DNA from: Carboxylicivirga sediminis
GTDB taxonomy: Bacteria > Bacteroidota > Bacteroidia > Bacteroidales > Marinilabiliaceae
Direction: 5' to 3'
DNA length: 64,000 bases
NCBI RefSeq assembly: GCF_018156225.1
Contig: NZ_JAGTAR010000002.1
Coordinates: 218,881-282,880, forward strand
Shown here: positions 28,743 to 39,774 of the stretch, piece after piece
Layout: every line of letters starts with the position of its first letter
Numbering within the stretch: position 1 is the stretch's first letter
Program-made: the position numbers and the translations under genes
Notes under the pieces: generated by a model
What the model saw: only the letters and a program-made list of their open reading frames with translations
What the model was told of the DNA's origin: nothing
Databases searched by the model: none

Positions 28743-30650
28743 CTATTTACATTTATGAATTTCGGATAGTTCTGATACACCCACCTCATTAAAGGCTTCA
28801 ATGGCAAAGTAATACTCTTGCTTGCTATTCAGTGCCCTTACCTCACGTTCACACCCTTCATCGGCCCACACCTGGTAGCACGAGTACAGCTTATCGGGTG
28901 CGATGCCCCACAGGATGTTATAGCCAACAGCTCCATCAACCACTTGCCAACTGATAAAGGCATTACGGTCATCTGTATCGCGCTTAGCTATCACTGCCTG
29001 AGGCTGAGCTGGTAATTGGCCTCGCCCTTTCCCGAATATCCTGATGTCTGACAGAGCCAGGTTTTGAGTTGGTGTATGAATGTTTTCAAATTTGATGTAA
29101 CGTGCCTCAATACTTTCAGGCAGCTCAATGTATGGGTTAGAGCGATTAACCATTTCGGCACTTTTATCTGCAATCAGACTCCACTTTTTGCCATTTAACG
29201 ATGTATACACCTTATAGCGATTATACACCTTCTTCAGATGACTCTCCAAATCGCCTCTCACGGGATAAGGTGCATATAAGGAAGTATCGTGCTGCAGATA
29301 ATCGCTGTAGTTCAACTGAATGGCATTGACCTGGCAAGCATCACCTAAATCGATGATGGCATACTCACCAGCCTTATTATCCTTTGCCACCCAATAGGTC
29401 CTGGGGTTTTCATCCGTCAGGTGCTGTCCGCCTAATGCATCATCCTTCTGCGATGAAACCTTTACATCTTTTTTATAGGATAGTAGCATCCAGCCTGCAA
29501 ACAAGTCGTTGCTATCGGTCCATTTCTCATTGGCCTTCAACTGGGGGAAATCGGCAAAACGGCTGTTGGCATACATCAGGCCATCCTGATCAAAACAGGC
29601 CGGCAGCATGCTAATGCGGCGCTCAAATACCCAATTGACACCAATCCAGCTGGTTCCCGTATTCCAGTAGTTGCCATGCTTATCCTGAAATAAGTTACCA
29701 TGCCCGGCGCCATTGAGAAAACCTCCCGGCTTATAGGCCACCGGGTTATTAGGCGCATACTCCCATGGTCCGAGAGGAGAATCGGCAGTGTATACCCCAT
29801 TGCCATACATATTTTCACTGGTACCTGGTCCGGCATAAGTCAGGTAATACTTCCCGTTGTACTTATCCACCTCTGGTCCTTCGATATAAGGGTGCATATT
29901 GGAACGATGGTCGCGACCAAAGCGCTCCCAGCCATGTAGCTCAGGATACAGGTAGATCATTGCTTTCTTACGACTATCCAAATCAAAATGTGAAGATGTT
30001 TTTGTACTAATAAGCTTTGTGCCATATAAGGGATACAAGTTGGATGAACCCCAGTAAATGTACCATTGCGACTGTTCATCGTCGTAAAACAGGCCCGGAT
30101 CCCAGATGTTGCCATCAGCAGAGGTTGGAAAGGTCAGACTTTCTTCATAAACAGCCCATTCGCCTGCGGCTGGATTTACACTGTAAAACACCGGTACTTT
30201 TCCTTTACGGCTTGAGGCCATCAGAAACAAGGTATCGTTATGCGAAATGGCTGCCGGTGCAATCATATCTTTGAAATACAATTCCTGCCCATTCCAGTTT
30301 TCAACACTGCAGGTTGAGCTCTGTTCTTTAAAATAGCTGACCGGCCAATCGCCTTTGGGAATGATGCGTGTCCAGCTGACCAAATCATCAGAACGCCAGT
30401 AACCACGTGCCGAAGTAGAAAACAAGTAATACCCTTCATGCTTACCATTGATATGGTGATTGATAAACACCGGGTCGGCACTTCCCCGGGCGATAATAGG
30501 TGGGTGATCTTTAAAATTAGAGCGATTATGAGGTATGAACTCACCATACTGGTAATCCACATCAACGGGGTTACACCAGGTCGTCTGTCCCTCTGCCACG
30601 GTTTGAACCAGGCTAATGGCACATATGAATAATAGTAGGATTCGAAACAT
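28743..30650 (-). CDS. GH43-family glycosidase with discoidin-like and fibronectin III domains
   Basis: 635 residues from ATG at 30650; a GTG nine codons upstream is less likely because the signal peptide (MFRILLLFICAISLVQTVAEG) starts cleanly at the ATG. The five-bladed propeller has the GH43 triad: base Asp59 in GSADPVF, Asp184 in NIWDPGLFY and acid Glu260 in IEGPEV. STSARGYWRSDDLVSW is typical of the family. A discoidin/F5-8C-like domain follows (about 425-545, with LGDACQVNAIQLNYSDY and ARYIKFENIHT), then a fibronectin III domain (about 555-635). It is co-transcribed with sulfatases on both sides (gaps 8 and 56 bp). GH43 covers xylosidases, arabinofuranosidases and galactanases; the activity here is open. 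Confidence 0.88.
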   Translation of the reverse strand: MFRILLLFICAISLVQTVAEGQTTWCNPVDVDYQYGEFIPHNRSNFKDHPPIIARGSADPVFINHHINGKHEGYYLFSTSARGYWRSDDLVSWTRIIPKGDWPVSYFKEQSSTCSVENWNGQELYFKDMIAPAAISHNDTLFLMASSRKGKVPVFYSVNPAAGEWAVYEESLTFPTSADGNIWDPGLFYDDEQSQWYIYWGSSNLYPLYGTKLISTKTSSHFDLDSRKKAMIYLYPELHGWERFGRDHRSNMHPYIEGPEVDKYNGKYYLTYAGPGTSENMYGNGVYTADSPLGPWEYAPNNPVAYKPGGFLNGAGHGNLFQDKHGNYWNTGTSWIGVNWVFERRISMLPACFDQDGLMYANSRFADFPQLKANEKWTDSNDLFAGWMLLSYKKDVKVSSQKDDALGGQHLTDENPRTYWVAKDNKAGEYAIIDLGDACQVNAIQLNYSDYLQHDTSLYAPYPVRGDLESHLKKVYNRYKVYTSLNGKKWSLIADKSAEMVNRSNPYIELPESIEARYIKFENIHTPTQNLALSDIRIFGKGRGQLPAQPQAVIAKRDTDDRNAFISWQVVDGAVGYNILWGIAPDKLYSCYQVWADEGCEREVRALNSKQEYYFAIEAFNEVGVSELSEIHKCK

Positions 30651-30706
30651 AGTAAGGATAGAAAAGGCAGCCCGCACTTAACAATACAGGCCACCTGATT
30701 AAACAA

Positions 30707-32293
30707 TTATTTCATATGTCTCAATCGCTTTAGCGACTTTTGAAGGTACTCATCAGTTAATTCATCAGAATCCTGATATTTCACTCTTAGTTCTTCCAAA
30801 CGTTTATGCAGGTCCGTCTGTAAATCAGCATACTCAGGCTGCCCATAGATATTATTCATCTCATTGGGATCTTCCTGCAGGTCATACATCTCCCACTCAT
30901 CCACATCGTGATAGAAATGAATTAGCTTATAGCGCTCGGTGGCAATACCATAATGACGCTTCACCAAGTGCCAGCTTGGGTATTCATAGTAGTGATAGTA
31001 GTGCTCCTTACGCCAGTCGGCAGGTGTTTCACCTTTTAACAATGGCACAAAACTGCGGCCTTGCATATCTGTTGTATTCTCTACTCCGGCAATTTCCATG
31101 AATGTTTGTGCAAAATCGAGGTTAGAAACTATATCACCGTTAACACTACCCGGCTTAACAACATGTGGCCATTTAACTAACAGAGGGGTGCGCAAAGACT
31201 CTTCGTACATAAAGCGTTTGTCAAACCAACCGTGCTCGCCCAGATAAAAACCTTGATCGGAAGAGTAAACAACAATTGTGTTGTCTTCTAATCCGGCTTC
31301 CTTCAAATAATCCAGCACACGTCCAACGTTTTTGTCTACTCCGGCAATACAAGCCAGATAATCCTGCATGTAACGCTGGTACTTGAAACGCACTAAATCT
31401 TTCCCTTCAAGCTTGGCATTATTATAATATTCGATGATTGGGTCATACACTTCATCCCAGGCTTTTTCCTGTTCTTCATTCAAGCGGGCAGTGGTACCCA
31501 GTTTTTCTGCATTGAACATTTTTAAGTCGCGATCCATGCGCATAGTCACCTCAATGGACATATCCTGCTCTTTAGCTGCTCGCCCTCGGTTTTCGTAGGT
31601 ATCAAACAAGGTAGGTGGCTCAGGGAACGTTACGTCCTTATAAAGTGATAACTCATTAGGTCCGGGCTCCCACTCACGATGAGGCGCCTTGTGTTGCAGC
31701 ATCAGCAAGAATGGCTTGTCTTCGCTCTGTGCCTGCTTCATGTAATTAATGGCTTTATCGGTAATGATTTCAGTCACATAACCGGTTTCAGTGTGCTTAC
31801 CTTCGGCTGTTTGAAATTCAGGATTGTAATAAAACCCTTGCCCCGGTAATACCTCCCAGTAATCGAAACCGGTTGGTTCAGAGCCCAAATGCCATTTACC
31901 TACAATCCCTGTTTTATAACCAACCTGTTGCAGCAGCTTTGGGAAAGTGACTTGTGAACCGTCAAACCTGGTTCCGCCTTCGTTGGAAACAAAACCATTG
32001 AGATGACCATACTTCCCACTCAAAATTGCGGCACGCGATGGACCACAAATAGAGTTGGTGACCAGGCAGCGGTTGAATAGCATACCATCAGCTGCAATGC
32101 GATCGATATTTGGTGTTGGTGCATATTCTTTAAGCATCCCACCGTAGGCGCTGATAGCTTGGTAAGCATGGTCATCGCTAAAAATAAACACAATATTGGG
32201 CCTGGTAGCTTTTGTTTCTTTCTTTTTGGCTGGCTGACAGGCAACCAACAGAACGATTGCAATCAGTAGCATCAATAGACTTTTTCTCTTCAT
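30707..32293 (-). CDS. S1 family sulfatase lipoprotein (CGPSR motif), group B
   Basis: 528 residues with lipobox LLVAC (lipidated Cys19). Metal-binding [14 protein letters not shown], formylglycine Cys83 in [22 protein letters not shown], then [32 protein letters not shown] and a C-terminal DUF4976-like part ([18 protein letters not shown]). It belongs with the sulfatases at 41580-43133 and 57951-60221, which share DDHA-xx-[14 protein letters not shown] and the [10 protein letters not shown] region. The group resembles GlcNAc-6-sulfatase/iduronate-type S1 subfamilies, at low certainty. It lies 10 bp after the stop of the next upstream sulfatase. Confidence 0.93.
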   Translation of the reverse strand: MKRKSLLMLLIAIVLLVACQPAKKKETKATRPNIVFIFSDDHAYQAISAYGGMLKEYAPTPNIDRIAADGMLFNRCLVTNSICGPSRAAILSGKYGHLNGFVSNEGGTRFDGSQVTFPKLLQQVGYKTGIVGKWHLGSEPTGFDYWEVLPGQGFYYNPEFQTAEGKHTETGYVTEIITDKAINYMKQAQSEDKPFLLMLQHKAPHREWEPGPNELSLYKDVTFPEPPTLFDTYENRGRAAKEQDMSIEVTMRMDRDLKMFNAEKLGTTARLNEEQEKAWDEVYDPIIEYYNNAKLEGKDLVRFKYQRYMQDYLACIAGVDKNVGRVLDYLKEAGLEDNTIVVYSSDQGFYLGEHGWFDKRFMYEESLRTPLLVKWPHVVKPGSVNGDIVSNLDFAQTFMEIAGVENTTDMQGRSFVPLLKGETPADWRKEHYYHYYEYPSWHLVKRHYGIATERYKLIHFYHDVDEWEMYDLQEDPNEMNNIYGQPEYADLQTDLHKRLEELRVKYQDSDELTDEYLQKSLKRLRHMK

Positions 32294-32303
32294 AACAAGT
32301 TAA

Positions 32304-33716
32304 TTATTTACGTATACGGTTTTTAGGAGCACCCCACCACTTTGAGTCAGGTAGCTGGCTGTCCCACTCATCAAAAATTCGTTGCATTTCTTTGGCCAGT
32401 TCAGGAAACTGAGCTGCCAGATTATGTTGTTCGTTAGGATCATCGGCCAGATTAAACAGCTCAGCAGCATCGGTATCTTTTCTGCCCCTGTCGTTCCAGC
32501 ATAGCTTCCAGTCGCCCTTTCGTATGGCATAATCATCGTCCCTTCGCCAGTATAAAATATCGTGTGGCGTGCCATCATCTTTACACATAAGAAAAGGTAA
32601 CAGGTTAACACCATCGAAATCATTATCCTTATCAAGCTCAAGATAAGCCGCTAAGGTTGGTAATATATCCAGGTTAATAACCGGCTTATTGTAAGTACAC
32701 GGCTGTAATATGCCGGGCCATTTTATCAGGAAGGGCACCCTTATACCTCCTTCGTAGGTATCACCTTTCCAACCACGCAGACCTCCGGTTGATGACATGT
32801 AATCATCGGGTGTACTGCCTTTTGCCTGCCCCTTAGGCGAACCATTATCGCTAATGAATACAACAACAGTATTTTCAGCAATCCCCTGCTCTTCGAGTGC
32901 TTTCATTACTTCACCAACACCATCGTCAAGAGCCAGCACCATGGCAGCAAACTTACGTCGGTTGGGCAACTCAATGTGTTGCAGGCGCTCAATATATTTA
33001 TCAGGCACTTCCCATGGATGATGTACCGCATTGTATGCCAGGTAAAGAAAGAAAGGCTCCTCTCCGGCTTTTTCAATAAAATGAACCGCCTTATCGGTGA
33101 AAACTTCTGTGAGGTAACCGTCAAATGTTACGGGTGTATTATTATCAAACAAAGGCCATATACCTTTTTTGTCTCCCATTTCAAGACCCGATTTGTAGTA
33201 GGAATGTGAGCCGTTAAGAAATCCATAATAGTAGTCAAAGCCTTTTTGGCTGGGGCGCTTCGACTCAGCCACGCCCAAATGCCATTTGCCTACCATGGCT
33301 GTTGTGTAGCCTTTTTCTTTTAGTAATTCAGAGGCCAGCAGCTGGTCGTCAGGAATACCCGAACCCTGCGAAATTGGTGAGTGCGGCCAGCCTGAAGCAC
33401 TGCAGTTCTCACCCAAACCAAAGCGTTGTTGATATTGGCCAGTCAGCAGTCCGGCACGCGAAGGGGCACAAACGGATGCAGAAACATACCCCTGATTAAA
33501 TATGACCGATTGCCTGGCTAACTTGTCAATATTAGGCGTTGAAATATTTTCAGAACCATTGTAGCCCACATCACCAAAGCCCATATCGTCGGCATAGATA
33601 ATTATAACATTAGGCTTTTCAGAAGCTTTCTCTGAAGGTGCTGCATACAGCATTAAAAAACCTTGATTTACTAGTAGAAGCAGAATAAGCTGCAGTAATC
33701 TTAATTGTTTTGACAT
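32304..33716 (-). CDS. S1 family sulfatase (CAPSR motif), group A
   Basis: 470 residues with a signal peptide ending near LMLYAAP. IIYADDMGFGDVGYNG provides metal ligands. The formylglycine Cys83 is in SVCAPSRAGLLTGQYQQRFG, followed by AMVGKWHLG, VFISDNGSP and YEGGIRVPFLIKWPG. Overall layout, including KGFDYYYGFLNG, matches the 27307 and 39775 sulfatases. It is the first gene after a 183-bp gap downstream of the regulator at 33900, so a separate promoter may drive this gene and the next four. The C-terminus is short with no sorting signal, consistent with a soluble periplasmic enzyme. Confidence 0.93.
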   Translation of the reverse strand: MSKQLRLLQLILLLLVNQGFLMLYAAPSEKASEKPNVIIIYADDMGFGDVGYNGSENISTPNIDKLARQSVIFNQGYVSASVCAPSRAGLLTGQYQQRFGLGENCSASGWPHSPISQGSGIPDDQLLASELLKEKGYTTAMVGKWHLGVAESKRPSQKGFDYYYGFLNGSHSYYKSGLEMGDKKGIWPLFDNNTPVTFDGYLTEVFTDKAVHFIEKAGEEPFFLYLAYNAVHHPWEVPDKYIERLQHIELPNRRKFAAMVLALDDGVGEVMKALEEQGIAENTVVVFISDNGSPKGQAKGSTPDDYMSSTGGLRGWKGDTYEGGIRVPFLIKWPGILQPCTYNKPVINLDILPTLAAYLELDKDNDFDGVNLLPFLMCKDDGTPHDILYWRRDDDYAIRKGDWKLCWNDRGRKDTDAAELFNLADDPNEQHNLAAQFPELAKEMQRIFDEWDSQLPDSKWWGAPKNRIRK

Positions 33717-33899
33717 GTTGTTTCAATTTATCAACCATAACGAAAATATCAACAACTACATGCAGCTTCAATTAATTGACCTTAACATCAATTTCAACAC
33801 CAAAAAAAATAGTTTATTTTACCCATACGGATGCATACTCTTTTAAACATCAAACACCATAAGCTCCTAATAGAATGCTCAATAAACCATTTACATATT

Positions 33900-36788
33900 T
33901 TAAAATGAAATCATAAACTCAGTCAGGTTCTCATTTGGGCCCAGATGTAATTTCCGTCGGATTTTATACCGATGTACTTCCACACTCCGCGGCGAAACAT
34001 TCATTAAAGGCGCAATCTCCTTAGTTGAGAGGTTCATTTTCAGGTAGGCACATAAGCGCAGATCTTTTGGAGTTAAATCATCGTAGGAACTTTTGAGTCG
34101 TTTAAAAAAGTCCTCGTGCGCCTTATCAAAGTGCATGCGAAACACATTCCAGTCATCTTCATCCTCAATGCTGTGGTCAATCATGCGCAAAATTCGGTTC
34201 ATGTACTTCTCGGGATAACTAACTTTTAAGTGCTCACTTTGCTTCAGTATTTCCTGCTTTACCTCATTCAATACTTCCTTGCGTTTGATGGTAGCAATGG
34301 TGCGGTTAGCCAGCTCGGTACTCTGGTGCTGTATTTCTTTCTGCAGCAACTCATTCTTCAGGCGAATCATTTTTTCTTCGTTGCGCAACTGTTCTTCTTT
34401 GTGCTGCTCATTCCATGCTTGCTTCTCGTCCTCAATCAACTTATTATGATAGCGCTTTAAAATCCTATTAATAAGCCATGAGATGCCAACCAATATTATA
34501 AGAGCCAGAATAGACACACAGATAATAAACCAGGTTTTGGCAAAGTAGGGCTCTTCAATCTCAAATGAATATTGGACAGGGTACAATTGTTGTCCGAATT
34601 CCCCTTCTCCTTTTACCAGCAGTGTATATCTGCCCCATGGCAGCTTCGTGAAATTGATTTTATTTTGAGGATTCCCTTTTATCCAATTCTTATGATAGCC
34701 GTCTAATTTATACCAATAGCTTGATTTGTGATTGACCGAGCCAACCGACATATATTCAAATATCAGGCGACTATTGGCATATGGTACTAGTGCAACAGTG
34801 TCATGCCTATCCAGGGGTAATTTGTACATGTTATCGTCCAGGCGATAGGCTGCATTTTTAATATAAATGGTATCAGCCAGGGTTTGTTCCTGCTCAAAAG
34901 CTGAGTTATAAACAAGTGCCAGTCCGTTTTCTAGTCCAAAAGCCGTGGTAGTATCATTTAAAGCTACTATTACCGGGTATTTCTCATCAAGCGAGTTATG
35001 TGGATCGTTGAAGGCAAACTCAAATTCCTTTTTTACTATGCCGCTATTAATATTGAAAAGTGCCACTTTGGGAGGTAATGCAAACCAGTAGGACTGAAAC
35101 CCTCCTTGCCTGACTGCGTTGGCAAAAGCATACTCACCGAGCTGCTCTTCTATGCGCTTATAGCGTACAACGGTATCGCGCAGCTCATCAAAAGTGAACA
35201 AACCATCCCGGGTTGTAAAAATGATTCGGCCATCCAGCTTTGACACTTTGCTTCCGGCATTCTGTGGCAAACCCTTTTCGAGTCCATAGCGCTCTTTTTT
35301 TAGTGGTTCATCAATATTAGAGATACTAACTTTAAAGACCTCGTTGCGCCTGGTGTGCGAAACCCAAATATTATTGTGATGATCAATTGACATACTGCGC
35401 GATGGTTCAAAAAATCCTTTTAGAATACTCTTCAAGGTAAATCCATCCCTTTGTTGGCCAAATAAAGCCAGTGAAGTATAAGAATTCTGCAGAAGATAAT
35501 CTTTGCCTTCAAGGCTAATTGATACAAAGTTTTGGCCGCCACCGATATCAGCAATTTGTTTCACTGCATCACCTTTGATTTGAAAAGTGCCCAGGTTATG
35601 ACCGCACAACAACACGTTCCCCTGATTATGTAGTGACCACACCTGCCCCTTCAACTCTTCAATGGCTATAAAATCAGCTGAATTTAACTCACTCAATGAA
35701 ACCCCATTAATGGGATGATAATAAACACCCTGATTAGTGCCAACAAAGAGTTTATTTTGATAGATGGCAGCTGCATGCACCACGCCCCAATTGGCTGCAT
35801 TATTAGTAATATAATGAACAGGACGATTAAACTCTACACATGCAATACCCTTATTTAGTGCGACCCACAAACGCTTTTGCCTATCACACTTTAGAGCATG
35901 GATTGTATTACTTTCAAGTCCATTGCTCACATTAAGATGTTCAACTACCTGTCCTTGTTTATTAATTTTAAATATACCCTTATCCAGGGTGCCGATGTAA
36001 TAAAAGTTCCCATCAAACGCGCCAGCATTGATATTATAATCCTTCATTTGTTGCTGCGCTTCACATTCCCATTCCCTTATCTGGCTTTTACCATCCCAAA
36101 TGTAAAGTCCTTTTTTAGCCGATCCTAACAAGAACTGTTCACTTCCAAACGGAAGAAACACTCTTGTGTAAGCACGGTTTAGGACCTTGCTTCCCGCAAC
36201 TTCGGCAAACTCGCTGTTGCTAAATTCGATGATATTTCCACGTGTTTTTTGAGTAATAATCCTATTGCGAACATTGCTCAAAAAGATGATACCGCTTCCT
36301 ATCTCATGAACCGTAACGGTATCGTTTTTATAGATATACAGCGTATTGAATGCCTGAAAAATAACCTCATCATTTTGTGTATGAACAATCTTCCAAATCA
36401 TATCATTATGCAGAACGTCCCGAGCCAGTGTATCCGATAAAGAGGTATATTTCAGATTACCCCAGGCATTAGCCTCCCAGTAACCAAACTCCTCAAAAGA
36501 GCCCGTGTAAATACGCTCACCACTAATTAAAACTGAACGAACACTGCCCTGACCAGGTGTTTTGTACAATTGCCAGGTATTGCCATCGAATTGCAGCAGT
36601 CCGGCTTCATTACCGACATAAACAATTCCTCTTTCATCAAAATCAACAGACCAGTTTTTACTAAACCCGCCATATGTATCTTTCAGAATATTATTAACCT
36701 TATTGGCTGCTTGAAGTGCACTAAAGTTAATACTAAGAAGACTGACTATAATCGCGACTGACCGAAAGAACTGTTTACAAATCATCAT
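33900..36788 (-). CDS. Membrane-spanning propeller / Y_Y_Y / LuxR-type HTH regulator (962 aa)
   Basis: Same architecture as the proteins at 2366-5266 and 36847-39708. A signal peptide is followed by propeller repeats (about 30-640, for example RKRLWVALNKGIACVEFN variants). The Y_Y_Y domain covers about 665-745 (SRLIFEYMSVG, YTLLVKGEGEFG). One membrane helix lies at about 752-775, then a coiled coil, a conserved WNVFRMHFDKAHEDFFKRLK segment (about 881-900), and a LuxR-like HTH (about 904-955, DLRLCAYLKMNLSTKEIAPL). No kinase or receiver domain is present. It lies 58 bp downstream of its paralogue and inside the sulfatase cluster, so it is probably a local sensor of breakdown products. Confidence 0.88.
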   Translation of the reverse strand: MMICKQFFRSVAIIVSLLSINFSALQAANKVNNILKDTYGGFSKNWSVDFDERGIVYVGNEAGLLQFDGNTWQLYKTPGQGSVRSVLISGERIYTGSFEEFGYWEANAWGNLKYTSLSDTLARDVLHNDMIWKIVHTQNDEVIFQAFNTLYIYKNDTVTVHEIGSGIIFLSNVRNRIITQKTRGNIIEFSNSEFAEVAGSKVLNRAYTRVFLPFGSEQFLLGSAKKGLYIWDGKSQIREWECEAQQQMKDYNINAGAFDGNFYYIGTLDKGIFKINKQGQVVEHLNVSNGLESNTIHALKCDRQKRLWVALNKGIACVEFNRPVHYITNNAANWGVVHAAAIYQNKLFVGTNQGVYYHPINGVSLSELNSADFIAIEELKGQVWSLHNQGNVLLCGHNLGTFQIKGDAVKQIADIGGGQNFVSISLEGKDYLLQNSYTSLALFGQQRDGFTLKSILKGFFEPSRSMSIDHHNNIWVSHTRRNEVFKVSISNIDEPLKKERYGLEKGLPQNAGSKVSKLDGRIIFTTRDGLFTFDELRDTVVRYKRIEEQLGEYAFANAVRQGGFQSYWFALPPKVALFNINSGIVKKEFEFAFNDPHNSLDEKYPVIVALNDTTTAFGLENGLALVYNSAFEQEQTLADTIYIKNAAYRLDDNMYKLPLDRHDTVALVPYANSRLIFEYMSVGSVNHKSSYWYKLDGYHKNWIKGNPQNKINFTKLPWGRYTLLVKGEGEFGQQLYPVQYSFEIEEPYFAKTWFIICVSILALIILVGISWLINRILKRYHNKLIEDEKQAWNEQHKEEQLRNEEKMIRLKNELLQKEIQHQSTELANRTIATIKRKEVLNEVKQEILKQSEHLKVSYPEKYMNRILRMIDHSIEDEDDWNVFRMHFDKAHEDFFKRLKSSYDDLTPKDLRLCAYLKMNLSTKEIAPLMNVSPRSVEVHRYKIRRKLHLGPNENLTEFMISF

Positions 36789-36846
36789 ATTATTCCCGCA
36801 AAAAAAGCAATATACAAAAACAAGTACTGGAAATATCTCATACTAT

Positions 36847-39708
36847 CTAAAAGCTAATCATAAACTCTGCCAAATTACTTTCTGCCGGTAAATTCAGTTT
36901 CTTTCTTAGTCGATAACGATGTACTTCAACACTCCTTTCAGAGATATCCAGGAACGGAGCAATTTCTTTGCTCGATAAGTTCATCTTCAGGTATGCACAT
37001 AAGCGCAAATCTCGCGGAGTTAATTCAGGATATAACTGTTTCAGTCGGGTAATAAAGTTATTATTGGCTTTATCAAAATGCTGTTCAAACATAGCCCAGT
37101 CGTCTTCATTATGCATATTTGATTCAATCAAATCAACCAGCTTCTTATAATACTTATCCGGATATCGTATCCCAAGCTTCTCTTTCTGTGCTGTTAGTTC
37201 CTTTTTAATAGTGGCAAGCACTTCTTTGTTACGAATAGCATTTAATGCGCCGGTAGCTATGTAGGTATTCTGTTGTATAACTTCATCTTCGAGCTGAGTT
37301 TTTAATTGCTTTAACTCATACACTTCAGTTGCATCAACTGCATTTATTTCCTGTCTGGCAGGGTTCAGATATTTGTTAAGATTCCGTTTAAAGCGCAGCA
37401 AAAGGAGTAAAAGCAGACTTAAAGCAAGCAGACACCATATAATAATAACGCCTGTTTTTAGATACCAGGGTTTTAGCACAATGATGCTGATAAGCCTTTC
37501 TTCTGTTGCTTTACCCCATTGATCATAGGCGAGTATACGAATATGGCTCATGTTTTGGGGCAAGCGGCCTAAATTAAACTCTGGCTCACTGCCCTGGTAA
37601 GAAATACTATCTGCGTCAGTAATTACGTCCAGTTGATATTCCATCTGCCTTCCGGGTGAAGCAAGTGTAGCCACACTCACCTTAACGTCCTGATTCACAT
37701 AAGGAAGAGTAATGATATTACTCGAAGGGTTCACTACCGACATTTCCTTTTTTCCTGCTTCATACGACAATTGTACTTTTACACCATACACGTTTTGCTC
37801 ACTTTTCTGCAAAAGGTCATCATGATAGTAGATACCCAATCCATTTTCCATGCAAATAAATGATGCCAGGGAGTCAATAGTTATGATATTCTCAAAATTC
37901 TCAACCATCCCCAAGTGTGGCTCAACAAATTTATACTGCAATACTTTGGATATACTACCATCTATTGTGCGGAACAATGCCAGGCTATTATTATTAATCA
38001 ACCAGTAGGCGTCCTGCTTTTGTTTAACAATTTTGTGCGCACTCTTGAATTTACCTAAGCGCTGGTTCAATTCCTGGTAATAAACAATTGAGTCTTTTAG
38101 CCCATCATAGGTGTATACACCCTCAGAACTGGTGATAATGATTCGCTTATTAAACTCATACACCTCACTTTGCATGTCCTTTGGCAACCCATGCTTGGCC
38201 GTGTATACATTATAGCTATAGGCATCTCTTAGGTTATGTTGCAAACGTATATTGTAAAGCTCACTCTTTCGATCGTGTTGCAGCCATATTTGGTTTTTAT
38301 GATCGACCGCCAGCGACATAGTCGGTTCTGAAAAACCTTCAACCGTACTTTTGAATTGCCATCGCCCATCAGAGCCTTTCTCAAGCACCACAAGGTCAGA
38401 ATAGGTATTCTGCAGCAGGTATTCTTTACCTTTAACCTTAATCGTCTGAAAACTTCTTCCCCCTGCATGAGTCGTAATCTTCTGCACCTTATTGTCATCA
38501 ATAAGAAAAGTACCTTTATTATGACTACAAAGCAGTTGTCCATCCATCACCTGAATAACCCAGGCTAATCCCTGCAGTTCTGATAATTGCTTAAATCCAT
38601 CAAAAGACAAGAGTTGTTCACCTGGCGTATATGGTTTATACCAAACACCTTTATTTGTAGCCAAATACAATTTTCTCTGATGATAGGCTACGGAATGAAC
38701 AGCCCCTATACGCTTTTCAGAATCAATCAGCAGTTTAAGCGGCGCATTTAATTCGAGGTAACCAATTCCCACACTCATGGTAAACCATAACCTGTTGTGA
38801 GCATCAAACTTCAGAGATAGAATGGTATTATCCTGCAGATAGTTGTGGGTATTTACTTTGTATACTATTTCCCCCTCGGAATTTATTATCAAAAGTCCCG
38901 AGTGAATGGTGCCAACATAATAATATCCATCATGGAAAACGGCACAATTAATATCTTCGTTTATGAGCTGCTCATTTGCAGGCACCTGCCAGCTTTGCAG
39001 CACATCGTCATTCCACACAAAAACACCTTCACTTTTGGTTAGTAACAAAGCAGCTCCATCTTTATAGGGAACAACAGCTTTTAAACGTCTCTGTTTGAGC
39101 AAATCTGACTGTAACACCTTTTGATAGCCGTAGGGTGTAAGCTCAAGTAATTCGCCTCTTCTGGTATTACCCCACAGTCGTTTATCGTACTTCTCAAGCA
39201 AGGTTGGTGGATTATTCACCTCGATTTTTTGCACCTGTTCGCCGTCAAACTTAAGCGTCATACTGAAGCCCTGGAAGACAATGTTGTGCTCTACATCTTC
39301 GTAAATGCGCCAGATTTCCTGGTTATGAAAAGTGACATTCAGTAGTTTATTATTGATGGAGGTGTAATACAACTGACCTTGAGCATTACGTTGCCAAAAT
39401 CCAATTTCTTCGGAAGAACCGGTGTATATTAAACCATCGGAAGCTACACATATGGACCGAACTCTTGAATGAGCAGGTAATTCATTGAGTGTCCACTGTA
39501 CGCCGTCGAAACTTAACAAGCCCTGATCATTTCCTATGTAAACATATCCATCATTGCCATGATCGATACACCAGTTGCGATTACTGGCCTGGTATTGGTG
39601 CTTATGGAATGTGGTGACCTGTGGCAAAGAAAAATCAATGGCACATAAGGCACTTGTAAAACAGTTTAATACCAATAAACATGTTACTAAAATTGCCTTA
39701 TGTACCAT
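36847..39708 (-). CDS. Membrane-spanning propeller / Y_Y_Y / LuxR-type HTH regulator (953 aa)
   Basis: Signal peptide (ending about FTSALCA), propeller region about 28-640 (DGYVYIGNDQGLLSFDG and HNRLWFTMSVGIGYLEL are blade motifs), Y_Y_Y domain, one membrane helix at about 753-773 (very leucine-rich), coiled coil, and a conserved WAMFEQHFDKANNNFITRLK block. The LuxR/GerE HTH (DLRLCAYLKMNLSSKEIAPF, then SERSVEVHRYRLRKKLN) is near-identical in its core to that of the 33900-36788 protein. The tandem pair suggests duplication followed by divergence of the sensor half. It lies 66 bp after a sulfatase start region in the minus-strand block. Confidence 0.88.
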   Translation of the reverse strand: MVHKAILVTCLLVLNCFTSALCAIDFSLPQVTTFHKHQYQASNRNWCIDHGNDGYVYIGNDQGLLSFDGVQWTLNELPAHSRVRSICVASDGLIYTGSSEEIGFWQRNAQGQLYYTSINNKLLNVTFHNQEIWRIYEDVEHNIVFQGFSMTLKFDGEQVQKIEVNNPPTLLEKYDKRLWGNTRRGELLELTPYGYQKVLQSDLLKQRRLKAVVPYKDGAALLLTKSEGVFVWNDDVLQSWQVPANEQLINEDINCAVFHDGYYYVGTIHSGLLIINSEGEIVYKVNTHNYLQDNTILSLKFDAHNRLWFTMSVGIGYLELNAPLKLLIDSEKRIGAVHSVAYHQRKLYLATNKGVWYKPYTPGEQLLSFDGFKQLSELQGLAWVIQVMDGQLLCSHNKGTFLIDDNKVQKITTHAGGRSFQTIKVKGKEYLLQNTYSDLVVLEKGSDGRWQFKSTVEGFSEPTMSLAVDHKNQIWLQHDRKSELYNIRLQHNLRDAYSYNVYTAKHGLPKDMQSEVYEFNKRIIITSSEGVYTYDGLKDSIVYYQELNQRLGKFKSAHKIVKQKQDAYWLINNNSLALFRTIDGSISKVLQYKFVEPHLGMVENFENIITIDSLASFICMENGLGIYYHDDLLQKSEQNVYGVKVQLSYEAGKKEMSVVNPSSNIITLPYVNQDVKVSVATLASPGRQMEYQLDVITDADSISYQGSEPEFNLGRLPQNMSHIRILAYDQWGKATEERLISIIVLKPWYLKTGVIIIWCLLALSLLLLLLLRFKRNLNKYLNPARQEINAVDATEVYELKQLKTQLEDEVIQQNTYIATGALNAIRNKEVLATIKKELTAQKEKLGIRYPDKYYKKLVDLIESNMHNEDDWAMFEQHFDKANNNFITRLKQLYPELTPRDLRLCAYLKMNLSSKEIAPFLDISERSVEVHRYRLRKKLNLPAESNLAEFMISF

Positions 39709-39774
39709 TGTAATTCCCTTTTTTTGTTACGAATAAAATTAACAATTCATATGAAGAATCATATACACATTAGC

